Shown here in pieces: positions 7,909 through 15,914 of a DNA stretch of 64,000 nucleotides. The stretch is taken from contig CAZCAC010000023.1 in assembly GCA_964496575.1 (NCBI GenBank), forward strand, positions 1 to 64,000, given 5' to 3'. The position numbers and the translations under genes are program-made. The notes under the pieces are model-generated. The model saw only the letters and a program-made list of their open reading frames with translations. It made no database searches and was not told where the DNA came from. The stretch comes from CAZCAC01 sp964496575. Its GTDB lineage: Bacteria > Planctomycetota > UBA1135 > GCA-002686595. The stretch's first letter is position 1, and each line of letters opens with the position of its first letter.

Positions 7909-9228
7909 ATGAGTTTCCTCGCCACCCTGCTGCTCTTCGCCCCCCTCACCACCCCGCTGCCGGACCACCCCGTCGACCCCGGCGAACAGCTCTCCCTCGA
8001 GGAGCTGCTCGAGGTCTACCGCGGGGAGCGTGATCGGGTCCTGGAGGCCTACCGGGACAGCGTGAACATGCTGGTGGCGGACCTGGAGGCGGCCCACGAG
8101 AAGGGTTCGGGTCGCAAGTCGGCGCTGGCGGGATACCGCAAGCAGCTCCTCGACCTCGGGCCGGCGGCGGCGCCGCTGATGGTGCAGTTCCTCGACCCCG
8201 GCGTCGCACCGGCGGAGGCGGTGGAGGGACGAGCCTTCCAGGTGGCGCTGGTGCTCGAGGCGCTCCCCTCGACGCGGGCGATCACCGGGAACCTGCTCGA
8301 CATCCTCGATCGGGGGAGCATCGAGGGGCGCCGCAACGCGCTCCGCGTGCTCAGCGCGAGCGACGACCCGCAGCGGGTCGGCCCCGTGCTGCGGGAGCTC
8401 TACGCCAAGAGCTCCGACAAGTACCGGGGCGAGTTGCTCGGAGCGATCGCCCGACTGGGTGGAAAGGACAACGAGGCCTTCGTCGCCACGATCCTCGCCG
8501 ACGAGGATGCACGGGTGGTCACCCTCGCCCTGAAGGTGCTCGCCGAGGCGAAGATCACCGACGCCGCTCCGCGAATCCTCGAGCTGGTGCAGTCGACCTC
8601 GGCCGCCGCGAGGCAGGTGCCGCGCCTCCTCGATTACTATCGCGCCTGCCACGAGATCGTGGACGACGAGCACTGCACGGCCCTGGTCGCACTCGCGCGC
8701 TCGATGGTCAGCGATCCCGGCACGGTGGAGCTCTTGCTCGAGTTCCTGACCGAGTTCCAGGACCGCTGGAACTCCAAGGTCAAGAAGGAGTTCAAGCAGC
8801 TGTCCAGCTCCACCGATCAGCGCATCGCCGAGGCCGCCCTGATCGGCCTCGCCAAGGGCGGGGACCGCGGGGCCCGGAAGAAGCTCCTGGCGCCGTACGA
8901 CGATCGGATTCAGAACAACGTGCGGCTCGCGCAGGCGTGGGAGAGCCGCGCTGATCTGCGCTATCGGATCGGCGACTACAAGAACGCCATCAAGGACTAC
9001 CAGGAGGCGCTCAAGGCGGGCGAGGCGTACGGCCGGACCCAGCCCGACGTCTACGTCGGCCTGGCCCGGTGCTGCGCCCGACTGGGCAAGCTCAAGGACG
9101 CGCACGAGTGGCTGGACGACGCCCCGCTCTCGATCGTGATGCTGCGCGACCTCGCCAAGGAGCCGGTGTTCGCCGAGATGGTCGCGCATCCCAAGTACGG
9201 CAAGGTCTTCCACCTCCAGGACCAGTAG
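7909..9228 (+). CDS. Secreted HEAT-repeat and TPR protein
   Basis: A 439-residue protein with a short hydrophobic N-terminus (MSFLATLLLFAPLTTPLP) that is probably a signal peptide. The body is alpha-helical. Residues about 60-330 form degenerate HEAT-like repeats (for example YRGELLGAIARLGGKDNEAFV and VVTLALKVLAEAKITDAAP). Residues about 340-415 contain one or two TPR motifs (AWESRADLRYRIGDYKNAIKD, VYVGLARCCARLGKLKDA). No catalytic motif is seen, so a scaffold or binding role is likely; the partner is unknown. The histone deacetylase-like gene starts 5 bases after its stop, which suggests one transcript. Confidence 0.75.
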   Translation: MSFLATLLLFAPLTTPLPDHPVDPGEQLSLEELLEVYRGERDRVLEAYRDSVNMLVADLEAAHEKGSGRKSALAGYRKQLLDLGPAAAPLMVQFLDPGVAPAEAVEGRAFQVALVLEALPSTRAITGNLLDILDRGSIEGRRNALRVLSASDDPQRVGPVLRELYAKSSDKYRGELLGAIARLGGKDNEAFVATILADEDARVVTLALKVLAEAKITDAAPRILELVQSTSAAARQVPRLLDYYRACHEIVDDEHCTALVALARSMVSDPGTVELLLEFLTEFQDRWNSKVKKEFKQLSSSTDQRIAEAALIGLAKGGDRGARKKLLAPYDDRIQNNVRLAQAWESRADLRYRIGDYKNAIKDYQEALKAGEAYGRTQPDVYVGLARCCARLGKLKDAHEWLDDAPLSIVMLRDLAKEPVFAEMVAHPKYGKVFHLQDQ

Positions 9229-9233
9229 GTCGC

Positions 9234-10178
9234 ATGCCGCCCACGGGTCTGGTCCGCGCCCCCGTCTTCCTCCAGTACGACACTCCGCCGGGGCACCCCG
9301 AGCGCCCGGAGCGGCTCCGCGCGATCCACCAGCGGGTCGAGGAGAGCGGGCTCGCCGACGAGCTGATCGAGGTGGAGGCGAGTCCGGCCGAGCTCGAGTG
9401 GATCGAACGGGTACACGACCCCCGTCACGTGGGCGTGGTGCGCTCGGCGTTCGAGAAGGGTGTCGCTTCCCTCGCCGAGGACACGCCGGTCACCGAGCAC
9501 GCCTTCGACGCGGCGCTGCACGCCTGCGGTGGAGCGCTGGCCGCGATCGATACGATCGTCGAGGGGCGCTGGCACAACGCCTTCCTCGCCGCACGCCCCC
9601 CCGGACACCACGCGGAGTTCGCCGAGTCGATGGGGTTCTGCTTCTTCAACACCGTGGTCGTCTGCGCGCGCTACCTGCGGGAGCGGCACGGCCTGGAGCG
9701 GGTGGCGATCCTCGACTGGGACGTGCACCACGGCAACGGGACGCAGCACCTGACCGAGCGCGACCCGTCGATCTTCTTCGCCAGCCTGCACCAGTACCCG
9801 CACTACCCGGGTACGGGCGCGGAGGGCGAGCGCGGAGTGGGTGACGGGGAGGGCTCGGTGCTGAACTGCCCGATGCCGGCGGGCAGCGGGGACGCTGAGT
9901 ACCTGGAGGCCTTCGAGGGGACCGTGCTGCCGGCGCTCGAGCGGTTTCACCCCGACTTCGTCGTCGTCTCGGCGGGGTTCGACCCGCACCACCGCGACCC
10001 CCTCTCCGACACGCGGGTGACGAAGGACGGCTTCCGGCGAATGAGCGAGGGGGTGCTCGCGGTGGCGGAGGGCTGCTGCGCCGGTCGGCTCCTGTCGTGC
10101 CTGGAGGGCGGCTACGACCTCACCGGGCTGGCGGAATCGGTGGAGGTGCACCTCTCGTGCCTCCTGGAGAAGGCGTGA
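9234..10178 (+). CDS. Histone deacetylase-family (acetylpolyamine/acetoin-type) zinc hydrolase
   Basis: Zinc-dependent amidohydrolase of the HDAC/AcuC/acetylpolyamine amidohydrolase superfamily, 314 residues. Motifs in order: PGHPERPERL near the N-terminus, ARPPGHHA (the catalytic tandem histidines), GFCFFNT, DWDVHHGNGTQ (two zinc ligands), and SAGFDPHHRDP (third zinc ligand), ending with a GGYDL motif. These match class II-like bacterial enzymes. The natural substrate in bacteria could be an acetylated polyamine, an acetylated protein or another acyl-amide; the sequence does not decide. The ATG at 9234 is the first that keeps the family N-terminus and avoids overlap with the gene before it. 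The radical SAM gene follows after 40 bases. Confidence 0.9.
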   Translation: MPPTGLVRAPVFLQYDTPPGHPERPERLRAIHQRVEESGLADELIEVEASPAELEWIERVHDPRHVGVVRSAFEKGVASLAEDTPVTEHAFDAALHACGGALAAIDTIVEGRWHNAFLAARPPGHHAEFAESMGFCFFNTVVVCARYLRERHGLERVAILDWDVHHGNGTQHLTERDPSIFFASLHQYPHYPGTGAEGERGVGDGEGSVLNCPMPAGSGDAEYLEAFEGTVLPALERFHPDFVVVSAGFDPHHRDPLSDTRVTKDGFRRMSEGVLAVAEGCCAGRLLSCLEGGYDLTGLAESVEVHLSCLLEKA

Positions 10179-10205
10179 ACGCCACGCTTCACCACCGCGA
10201 TCCGC

Positions 10206-10211
10206 TATCCT
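10206..10211 (+). promoter_or_regulatory. Possible internal -10 box (TATCCT), would give a leaderless mRNA
   Basis: TATCCT ends 7 bases before the GTG at 10219. If it is a functional -10 element, transcription would begin at or next to the start codon, giving a leaderless message for the radical SAM gene. Sequence-only inference. Confidence 0.25.
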
Positions 10212-10218
10212 CCCCGGC

Positions 10219-11064
10219 GTGGCGCTGAGCATTCACGATCACGACCGCGACTCCGCCGGGATGACCTACGTCTACCCGGTGATCTCGCGTCGCGCCCGCG
10301 GCCTCTCGATCGGGATCAACCTGAACCCCAACAACGCCTGCAACTTCCGCTGCATCTACTGCCAGGTGCCGGGGCTCACCCGCGGCAAGGCCCCCCGGAT
10401 CGACCTGGGCCTCCTCGAACGGGAGCTGCGAGAGCTCCTCGACTCGGTGGTGAATGGCGACTTCCTCGCCAGGGAGGCTCCCCCGGGCTCGAGACGGCTG
10501 AACGACATCGCCTTCTCCGGCAACGGGGAGCCGACCAGCGCGGTGGAGCTCGAGGCGGTCGCCCGGCGGGTCGGGACCCTCCTCGAGGAGTTCGAGCTCG
10601 TCGGGAAGATCAAGGTCGTCGTCATCACCAACGGCTCCCTGATCCACCGCGAGGAGGTTCGCGCGGCCCTCGAGACGCTCCGACCCCTCGGCGGCGAGGT
10701 CTGGTTCAAGCTCGACTCGGCGACCGCGGAGGGGCAGGCCGCGATCAACGGCAACACCGCCGGCATGGAGCGCACGCACCGGAACCTCGCCCTCTCCTGC
10801 GAGCTCTGCCCCACCTGGTTGCAGACGTGCGTCTTCGCCGTCGACGGGGAGCCACCGGCGGAGAGGGAACAGCTCGCCTACCTCGAGCTGCTCGACCGGG
10901 TCCGTGAGCGAGGCATCCCCTTGCGGGGAATCCAGCTCTACGGCCTCGCCCGCCCATCGTGTCAGCCGGAGGCCGAGACGCTCTCCCCGCTCCCGCCGGA
11001 GTGGCTGGAGGCGTGGGCGGAGCGGATCCGGGAGCGGGGCTTCGTGGTCGTGGTCAGCGGCTGA
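10219..11064 (+). CDS. Radical SAM protein of unknown specificity
   Basis: A 281-residue radical S-adenosylmethionine enzyme. The cluster motif is CNFRCIYC (CxxxCxxC) near residues 37-44, followed by the SAM-binding SGNGEPT near 98, and a TNGSL strand. Upstream of the cluster lies GLSIGINLNPNNA, a signature of a widespread uncharacterised subfamily. Two further cysteines (ELC and QTC) near 195-205 may be structural. The reaction is unknown. It is the last gene of the run beginning at 7909; the 22-base hairpin after its stop is shared with the convergent outer-membrane protein gene. The GTG is the only start that retains the conserved YVYPVISRRA segment with a short leader. Confidence 0.85.
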   Translation: MALSIHDHDRDSAGMTYVYPVISRRARGLSIGINLNPNNACNFRCIYCQVPGLTRGKAPRIDLGLLERELRELLDSVVNGDFLAREAPPGSRRLNDIAFSGNGEPTSAVELEAVARRVGTLLEEFELVGKIKVVVITNGSLIHREEVRAALETLRPLGGEVWFKLDSATAEGQAAINGNTAGMERTHRNLALSCELCPTWLQTCVFAVDGEPPAEREQLAYLELLDRVRERGIPLRGIQLYGLARPSCQPEAETLSPLPPEWLEAWAERIRERGFVVVVSG

Positions 11065-11078
11065 GGCCGGCCAGCCGC
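11057..11078. terminator. Bidirectional hairpin between convergent genes
   Basis: GCGGCTG (11057-11063), loop of 8, CAGCCGC (11072-11078): a perfect 7-bp stem overlapping the radical SAM stop codon, 10 bases from the convergent outer-membrane protein stop. No T-run follows on either strand. Confidence 0.45.
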
Positions 11079-11088
11079 GGCGCTTCCT

Positions 11089-11625
11089 CTAGAAGTAGTA
11101 TCCGAAGCGGAAGAGGAACTGCCACGCGTCGGCGTTGCCCTTCACGCCGCTGAGTTGCAGGTCGTGATCGAAGGTGGCTCGCGCACCCAGCCCCATCATC
11201 CAGTGATCCGCGAAGTCGAAGTCCACCCCCAGACCGGCGTAGAAGCCGATGTCGGTATCGCGGTCGGGCACGGTCGAGCCCAGGTCGCCGAAGAGCCCGT
11301 GGTAGGAGAGCACATCCGCCCCTCCGGAGATGTAGGGGCTGAACTGGCCGAGGCGGAACTCGTAGCGCGGGCCGATGTAGCCCTCGAACAGCTCCGATCG
11401 GAGAGACTCCCCGTCGACGCTCCCGGTGTCGCGACCGTAGTGACCCCCGATCTCGTAGCCCAGTCCCCCTTCCTCGGGGACGTCGGAGAACTCCAGACCG
11501 ACGAGGGTCGGAGACTTGAGCGGCTTCAGGTCGGAGTCGAGCTCGGCCTTGCCGGCGTTCGCCGAGATGCGGGTCGTACCGCAGGAGCACAGGAGGAGCA
11601 GCAGGAAGGCGGCGAGGATTCTCAT
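11089..11625 (-). CDS. Outer-membrane beta-barrel protein
   Basis: A 178-residue secreted protein. ATG 11625 is chosen because GAGAGGA lies 6 bases upstream and the product begins with a clean signal (MRILAAFLLLLLCSCG). The cysteines at the signal end resemble a lipobox (LCSC), so it may also be lipidated. The mature part has alternating amphipathic strands with aromatic ends (YIGPRYEFRLGQFSPYISGG, FYAGLGVDFDF, WMMGLGARATF) and finishes with FRFGYYF, a terminal aromatic residue typical of BAM-assembled barrels. Eight strands are plausible (OmpW/OmpX-size). Ligand unknown. It supports a cell with a proper outer membrane. Confidence 0.75.
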   Translation of the reverse strand: MRILAAFLLLLLCSCGTTRISANAGKAELDSDLKPLKSPTLVGLEFSDVPEEGGLGYEIGGHYGRDTGSVDGESLRSELFEGYIGPRYEFRLGQFSPYISGGADVLSYHGLFGDLGSTVPDRDTDIGFYAGLGVDFDFADHWMMGLGARATFDHDLQLSGVKGNADAWQFLFRFGYYF

Positions 11626-11852
11626 CGGGGTTCCTCTCGGTGGGTGGCCATCGGGTGCGCGGAGACGGACTGGAAGACCTGTAGAATCCGTGGAATCGCT
11701 CCCCGAAGGGGTGGAAATCTGTGAACAACCGGTGGGCACGGCCCTCGGCGATGTCGCCTAACTCGTTTGAGATGGAGGCCTTAGGGCCTCGCGCCGGGGC
11801 GCCCTCGCGGAGCGCACGATCGTCCCGCCGCGGAGGCCCCCCTCCCGCTTGC

Positions 11853-11858
11853 TAGACT
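11853..11858 (+). promoter_or_regulatory. Putative -10 box (TAGACT) of the LOG-like gene
   Basis: GCTTGCTAGACTCC, 20 bases upstream of the ATG at 11878. No -35 match; a GGAGG follows it and can serve as the ribosome-binding site. Confidence 0.35.
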
Positions 11859-11877
11859 CCGGGCGGAGGCATTCGGC

Positions 11878-12348
11878 ATGGCCCGACGGATCATCGGAGT
11901 GATCGGCGCCGGAAGCTGCGACGAGGAGGTCGCGGCCCGGGCGCGGGACGTGGGTCGGCTGCTCGCGCGCGAGGACTGCGTGGTCCTGACCGGCGGCCTC
12001 GGGGGGGTCATGGAGGCGGCCGCCCGCGGCGCGCAGGAGGCGGGTGGCCTGGTGATCGGCATCCTGCCCGGCGCCCTCCCCTCCGAAGGCAACCCGTGGC
12101 TGGACATCACCATCGCCACCGGGCTGGGGGACGCACGGAACGCGGTGATCTGCAACAGCGCCGAGGCCTTCGTCGCGGTCGGCGGCGAGTACGGCACCCT
12201 CTCGGAGATCGCCTACGCCCTGAAGCGGAAGAAGCGGGTAGTCAGCCTCGGCTCGTGGAGTGACGGGCTGCCGGTCGAGCTCGCAGACACTCCGGCGGAT
12301 GCGGTGAAGCGGGTGCTGGAAGAGCGTGCTGAGAAAGAACTGTGCTGA
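11878..12348 (+). CDS. LOG/TIGR00725-family Rossmann-fold protein
   Basis: A 156-residue protein of the lysine-decarboxylase-like (LOG/MoCo carrier) superfamily. It has the nucleotide-binding TGGLGGVMEAAARGA near 40-54 and GGEYGTLSEIAYALK near 104-118, equivalent to the PGGxGTxxE motif of LOG phosphoribohydrolases. In the second motif the usual Pro-Gly-Gly is Val-Gly-Gly, as in the TIGR00725 branch. Cytokinin-type nucleotide hydrolysis is therefore not assured; nucleotide binding is likely. GGAGG lies upstream of the ATG. The stop codon is inside a strong hairpin shared with the convergent CnoX-like gene. Confidence 0.8.
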   Translation: MARRIIGVIGAGSCDEEVAARARDVGRLLAREDCVVLTGGLGGVMEAAARGAQEAGGLVIGILPGALPSEGNPWLDITIATGLGDARNAVICNSAEAFVAVGGEYGTLSEIAYALKRKKRVVSLGSWSDGLPVELADTPADAVKRVLEERAEKELC

Positions 12349-12368
12349 TCGAGGCGATCAGCGCAGTT
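12338..12368. terminator. Strong bidirectional terminator hairpin
   Basis: A 14-bp stem (one G-U/T-G wobble) with loop AGG: AACTGTGCTGATCG / CGATCAGCGCAGTT. It covers the stop codon of the LOG-like gene and ends 5 bases before the stop of the convergent CnoX-like gene. On the minus-strand side the stem is followed by CTTTCTC, a weak T-rich run. It is one of the best hairpins in the window. Confidence 0.65.
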
Positions 12369-12373
12369 GCCTC

Positions 12374-13237
12374 TCAAGAACAGAGCAACACCGACAACCG
12401 CTGCTGAAAGCTCAAGGTCAGCGGGTCGTCGGGCCCGAGCGCCTGGAAGACCTCCAGCAGTGCCTTGCGCGGAGCGCCGTTCTCGAATTCCAGGTCGCGC
12501 ATCGCCGCTCCGAGCAGCTCCTCCAGCCCCTCCTCGGTTCGACCCTCCGCGACCAGCGCGCGGCCGAGCTCGATCCGTTTGCCGACGTCGGTGGGATCGG
12601 CTTCGAGCTCCGCGCGCAGGGCCTCGGCGTCGCCCGCGCCCTCGAGCAGCTCGAGGCGGGCCGCCACCGCCTTCGCCGCCTCCGTTTCGCGTTCGGTCTC
12701 CGCGAGGGCGTCGAAGGTCTCTCGCGCACGCGCCGCCTGGCCCTCGACCAGGAGTAGCCGGGCGGTCTCGATGCGCACCGCGGCGTCGCCCGGATCTGTC
12801 GAGAGATGGGTCTCCAGAACGCGCAGCGCCTCCTCGCCTCGCCCGGCCTCCTCCAGCTTCTTCGCCTCTTCGAGGGGCCCCCCACCCGGCGCCACGTCCG
12901 AGAGGTGCGGCTCCAGGAAGGCGCGCAGCTGCGCCTCGGGGAGGGCCCCCGCGAAGGCGTCGAGGGGGCGTCCGTCCTTGAGCAGCATCACCATCGGGAC
13001 GCTCTGCACCCGAAACGCCTGGGCCAGCTCCGGATTCCGATCGACGTCGATCTTGGCCAGGACGAAGCGGCCCTCCAGCTCGACGGCGAGCTTCTCCAGA
13101 AGCGGGCCGAGCACCTTGCACGGCTGGCACCACTCCGCCCAGAAGTCGACCACGACGGGGACCTGGGAAGACTTGACGACGACGTCCTGCTCGAAGTTGT
13201 CGAGGCCGACTTCGATCACGTGGGGAGAGGAGCTCAT
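12374..13237 (-). CDS. Thioredoxin-TPR co-chaperone (CnoX/YbbN-like)
   Basis: A 287-residue cytoplasmic protein. Residues 1-110 are a thioredoxin fold with active site WCQPC (Cys37, Cys40) and cis-proline strand SVPMVMLL. Residues about 120-287 are a TPR domain of the YbbN type (GRGEEALRVLETHLSTDP, GRTEEGLEELLGAAM). YbbN/CnoX proteins protect clients from aggregation and hand them to chaperones; E. coli YbbN lacks a reducing CxxC, whereas this one keeps both cysteines, so redox activity is likely. ATG 13237 is chosen because longer in-frame starts add an unrelated Arg/Pro-rich segment. A TACACT box lies 38 bases upstream. Confidence 0.88.
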   Translation of the reverse strand: MSSSPHVIEVGLDNFEQDVVVKSSQVPVVVDFWAEWCQPCKVLGPLLEKLAVELEGRFVLAKIDVDRNPELAQAFRVQSVPMVMLLKDGRPLDAFAGALPEAQLRAFLEPHLSDVAPGGGPLEEAKKLEEAGRGEEALRVLETHLSTDPGDAAVRIETARLLLVEGQAARARETFDALAETERETEAAKAVAARLELLEGAGDAEALRAELEADPTDVGKRIELGRALVAEGRTEEGLEELLGAAMRDLEFENGAPRKALLEVFQALGPDDPLTLSFQQRLSVLLCS

Positions 13238-13274
13238 CGGTACGGGGAGGGTCGGGGGTGGTCTGGAGCCGAGC

Positions 13275-13280
13275 AGTGTA
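13275..13280 (-). promoter_or_regulatory. Putative -10 box (TACACT) of the CnoX-like gene
   Basis: GCTACACT on the minus strand, 38 bases before ATG 13237. It fits the window-wide TAnnnT pattern. No clear -35. Confidence 0.3.
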
Positions 13281-13382
13281 GCGCTTCGCCGCCGCACTGC
13301 ACGAGCCGGGATCTCCCGATACGACGTCCACACTCCACCTCGGACGACGTCGACCCGGGAAGTGGGCGTCGACCCGGAAAGA

Positions 13383-13417
13383 CTCGGGGCCGGCCCCGAG
13401 AGGCCGGCCCCGAGAGG
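13383..13417 (-). terminator. 18-bp perfect palindrome plus 14-bp tandem repeat; probable terminator of the C25 protease gene
   Basis: CTCGGGGCC/GGCCCCGAG is a perfect palindrome at 13383-13400. CCGGCCCCGAGAGG occurs twice in tandem at 13390-13417, so several alternative stems can form. On the minus strand the structure is followed by TCTTTCC. It lies between the C25 protease stop (13461) and the CnoX-like gene and should stop transcription of the protease. Confidence 0.5.
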
Positions 13418-13460
13418 TCGGAAAACCCTGGCCCCCTCGAGTGAGGAGACCGAGCCTATC

Positions 13461-15599
13461 TCACGGACAGAACTCGACGTGCAGGCCGTCGGAGTAGTTG
13501 AAGCCGAAGGGCCCACCCGCCGGGTCGCGGTACCACATCTGGAAGTTCCACTCCGAGCCGGGCGTGATCTCGCCAGCCCCACTGTTGAGCGGCGGAGCGT
13601 TGTAGTCCAGCGTCAGCTGGTACATCCCCCAGCTGTCCGCGGTCAGCGGCGGCAGGATGCGGAACACACCCACGCCCCCGGAACCGACGCAGCGAAGCCC
13701 TTCACCGAAGGGAACCGAGATCTGAGCCGGGCCGTAGTAGAAGAGGCCGAACTGACCCGGGATCGCCCCGACGGCCATCAGCGTCAGGTCGCCGGCGGCG
13801 ATGCTCGTCGAGCCGCTGTAACCCATCGAAGCCCCGGGGCCGGCGGAGTTGGGATACCCATCGCAGTAGGTGACCGGCGGGTCGCCGCTGCATCCGGGAT
13901 CGTTGTGAATCGTCAGCGAGGGATCACCGAAGATGATCCAGGTCCGGAACATGTCGATGCCGCTGCTGCCGGCCACGTCGATCATGTGGCAGGAGCCGGC
14001 GTACCACAGGGCGCCGAGGCTCCAGTAGGTCTCGGCGGTGAACAGGTCCACCGACTCGTCCTGGGCCCACATCGGCTCGTCCCAGTACTGGTTGATCGAG
14101 GACATGTAGGCCCCGACCGCGCCGCTGGGCTGGCCACCGCTCGTCGCGCGCAGCCAGGCCTCGCCGAAGCAAGTGCCGTAATCGAACGCGCCGTTGACGC
14201 AGGCCACGCTGTGGATGAAGGGCAGCGTGCCGACGTTGGTCAGGGCGTTGACGTTGGTGTTGCTGAAGCCGGTCGTGCCCCACGAGGTAGTCGAGCCGTG
14301 CCCGCAGTAGTTGACCATCCGGCGACCCGCGTTCAGGCCGTTCCGGATCATCGCGACCGTCCCGAAGTAGTCGTAGATCCGATCGACCTCGGTGAAGCCG
14401 TAGCCGAGCAGCTGGTTCCGGATCAGGTCCATGTGATCGTCGTCGTACTCGCCATTGTGGCCGGGGCCCTGGTTGGAGGCGATCCCCATGCCCTTGGCGT
14501 TCCAGCCCCCCGCGGCGAGCGAGTGATCCATCTGCTCGTAGGCGATCGTACGATCGACCTGCGTCTGGATCTGGGCGTTGGTGGTGCCGGAGAAGCGACC
14601 GACGAGGATGTCCGGATACTGGTCACCGGTCATCAGCGAGTAGGTGGGGTCGGATCTCCCACCCGAGTAGGTGGAGCTGGTGATCTGGGCGAGGTCACCG
14701 ACCAGGAGGACGAAGGCCAGGTTGCCCTGGTTGTAGACGCCCTGGATGTAGTTCTTGATCGAGGTCGCGTTGTTCCCGATCGTCGACACGTCGACGAGCG
14801 TGGTGTTGATCCCCTTGGAGTTCTTCCAGGTGACGAACGACCCCATCGTTCCCATGAACGAGGAGTACGAGATGACCAGCATGTCCCCCACTTCGTTCAT
14901 CGGCCCGTACCGCGAAGAGTTCGCGGCGTAGTTGATGAAGTGGCTGTTGTACATGCTCTCGAAGCCGTTGTCCGGGCGACTCGGCACGGTCGTGCGGTCG
15001 ATCGCGTTGACCGAACCGGGCCCGACCTGCTGGACGCGGAAGACGATCTCGTCGTAGACGCGCAGGGTCTGGGTCGCCGCGTTGTACTGGAACGGGCTGA
15101 CGCGCACCGTCACACCGCGCACGTCGCGCATGATGTGGGGGGCTTCCTGCGTCAGTACCTGGCCGGGTGAGAACGCGTCGGTCTGGTAGGCGCGGCCGAA
15201 GCGGTAGGGCACAGTGGCCGGATCCTGGGTCCGGGGGATCGGTCCCCGCGAGGGAGCGATCAGGACGCCGGGGATGTCGTGGTACTTGACCGACTCGACG
15301 GTCGTCGTCACGGCGGCGTGGTCGGGGATCATCACTCCGCGACCGACCAGCGGCAGCTCGGGGGCGCCGACCGTCCGGGAGAGGCCTTCTCCGTCGACGG
15401 TGAGCTTCGACCACCCCGCCAGGCCGGGAGCGGCCTCGAGCGTGTAGTCGTTCAGACCGACACTCACCAGGGTGTCCCCTGGAGTGGGATCCAGGACGGT
15501 GACCGTCACGCTGTCGTTCGCGTAGGCGGTGACGGGCAGAAGGGCGGCAGCGAAAAAGATCAGCAGGCGTTGCCGGGCCTGCCTGGGGGAACACTGCAT
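13461..15599 (-). CDS. Secreted gingipain-family (C25) cysteine protease with a planctomycete-type C-terminal domain
   Basis: A 712-residue exported protease. It has a signal peptide at 1-27 (MQCSPRQARQRLLIFFAAAL, then PVTAYA) and a propeptide-like beta domain to about 230. The C25 catalytic domain follows, with VLLVGD near 298, YPDILVGRFSG near 328, catalytic His in YCGHGS (His434) and catalytic Cys in SVACVNG (Cys467). The last 130 or so residues (from VTYCDGY) are not the type IX sorting domain of Bacteroidota gingipains; they match the C-terminal domain also seen in the genes at 23893, 41886 and 57148 (QFGLFYYG, GEGLRCVG, WNFQMWYRDP). ATG 15599 is favoured by GAGGA 6 bases upstream. Cleavage specificity cannot be read from the sequence. 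Confidence 0.88.
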   Translation of the reverse strand: MQCSPRQARQRLLIFFAAALLPVTAYANDSVTVTVLDPTPGDTLVSVGLNDYTLEAAPGLAGWSKLTVDGEGLSRTVGAPELPLVGRGVMIPDHAAVTTTVESVKYHDIPGVLIAPSRGPIPRTQDPATVPYRFGRAYQTDAFSPGQVLTQEAPHIMRDVRGVTVRVSPFQYNAATQTLRVYDEIVFRVQQVGPGSVNAIDRTTVPSRPDNGFESMYNSHFINYAANSSRYGPMNEVGDMLVISYSSFMGTMGSFVTWKNSKGINTTLVDVSTIGNNATSIKNYIQGVYNQGNLAFVLLVGDLAQITSSTYSGGRSDPTYSLMTGDQYPDILVGRFSGTTNAQIQTQVDRTIAYEQMDHSLAAGGWNAKGMGIASNQGPGHNGEYDDDHMDLIRNQLLGYGFTEVDRIYDYFGTVAMIRNGLNAGRRMVNYCGHGSTTSWGTTGFSNTNVNALTNVGTLPFIHSVACVNGAFDYGTCFGEAWLRATSGGQPSGAVGAYMSSINQYWDEPMWAQDESVDLFTAETYWSLGALWYAGSCHMIDVAGSSGIDMFRTWIIFGDPSLTIHNDPGCSGDPPVTYCDGYPNSAGPGASMGYSGSTSIAAGDLTLMAVGAIPGQFGLFYYGPAQISVPFGEGLRCVGSGGVGVFRILPPLTADSWGMYQLTLDYNAPPLNSGAGEITPGSEWNFQMWYRDPAGGPFGFNYSDGLHVEFCP

Positions 15600-15881
15600 G
15601 ACAATCCTCGGGGGTGAGAGTTTGGAGCAAAGAGAGAGAGCAGGGATTCGACCGGAGAACCGAACCTCCACATATCCAGATCCGCCGATCGCCGAGAGGG
15701 CCCGTCCGCTTTTCCGGTTTTTTGGCCGCGAGAACGGCCACTGGCGCTCGCCTGACGGGGATCCTGGACCGACTTCGCTGGGGACGAGGACCGGGTGCTC
15801 CGAGGAGTACTGGGACAAGGGGGTCTCCAACCCCCGTTATCACTAGTACCCTACCACCGGAGAGTTGATCCGACAATGTGC
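15600..15881. other. Intergenic region upstream of the C25 protease gene
   Basis: About 280 bases between the protease start and the hairpins after the HEAT gene. It holds the leader of the protease gene and one short inverted repeat (GGCC, loop, GGCC near 15725-15745 beside a run of six T). I see no convincing ORF or clear promoter. Confidence 0.4.
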
Positions 15882-15914
15882 GGAAGGACCCCTTCCAGGG
15901 GCCTCCAGGCCCCT
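15882..15914 (-). terminator. Two tandem hairpins after the HEAT-repeat gene
   Basis: AGGGGCCT-CC-AGGCCCCT (15897-15914) begins at the stop codon and is followed on the minus strand by GGAAGG-GGT-CCTTCC (15882-15896). Both stems are perfect. There is no T-run, so factor-dependent termination or mRNA 3' end protection is possible. Confidence 0.45.

Noticed and set aside
12465..15170. 901-codon plus-strand open frame
   Set aside because: Runs antisense through the CnoX-like gene, its terminator region and the C25 protease gene, so it cannot be a unit; no recognisable protein features.
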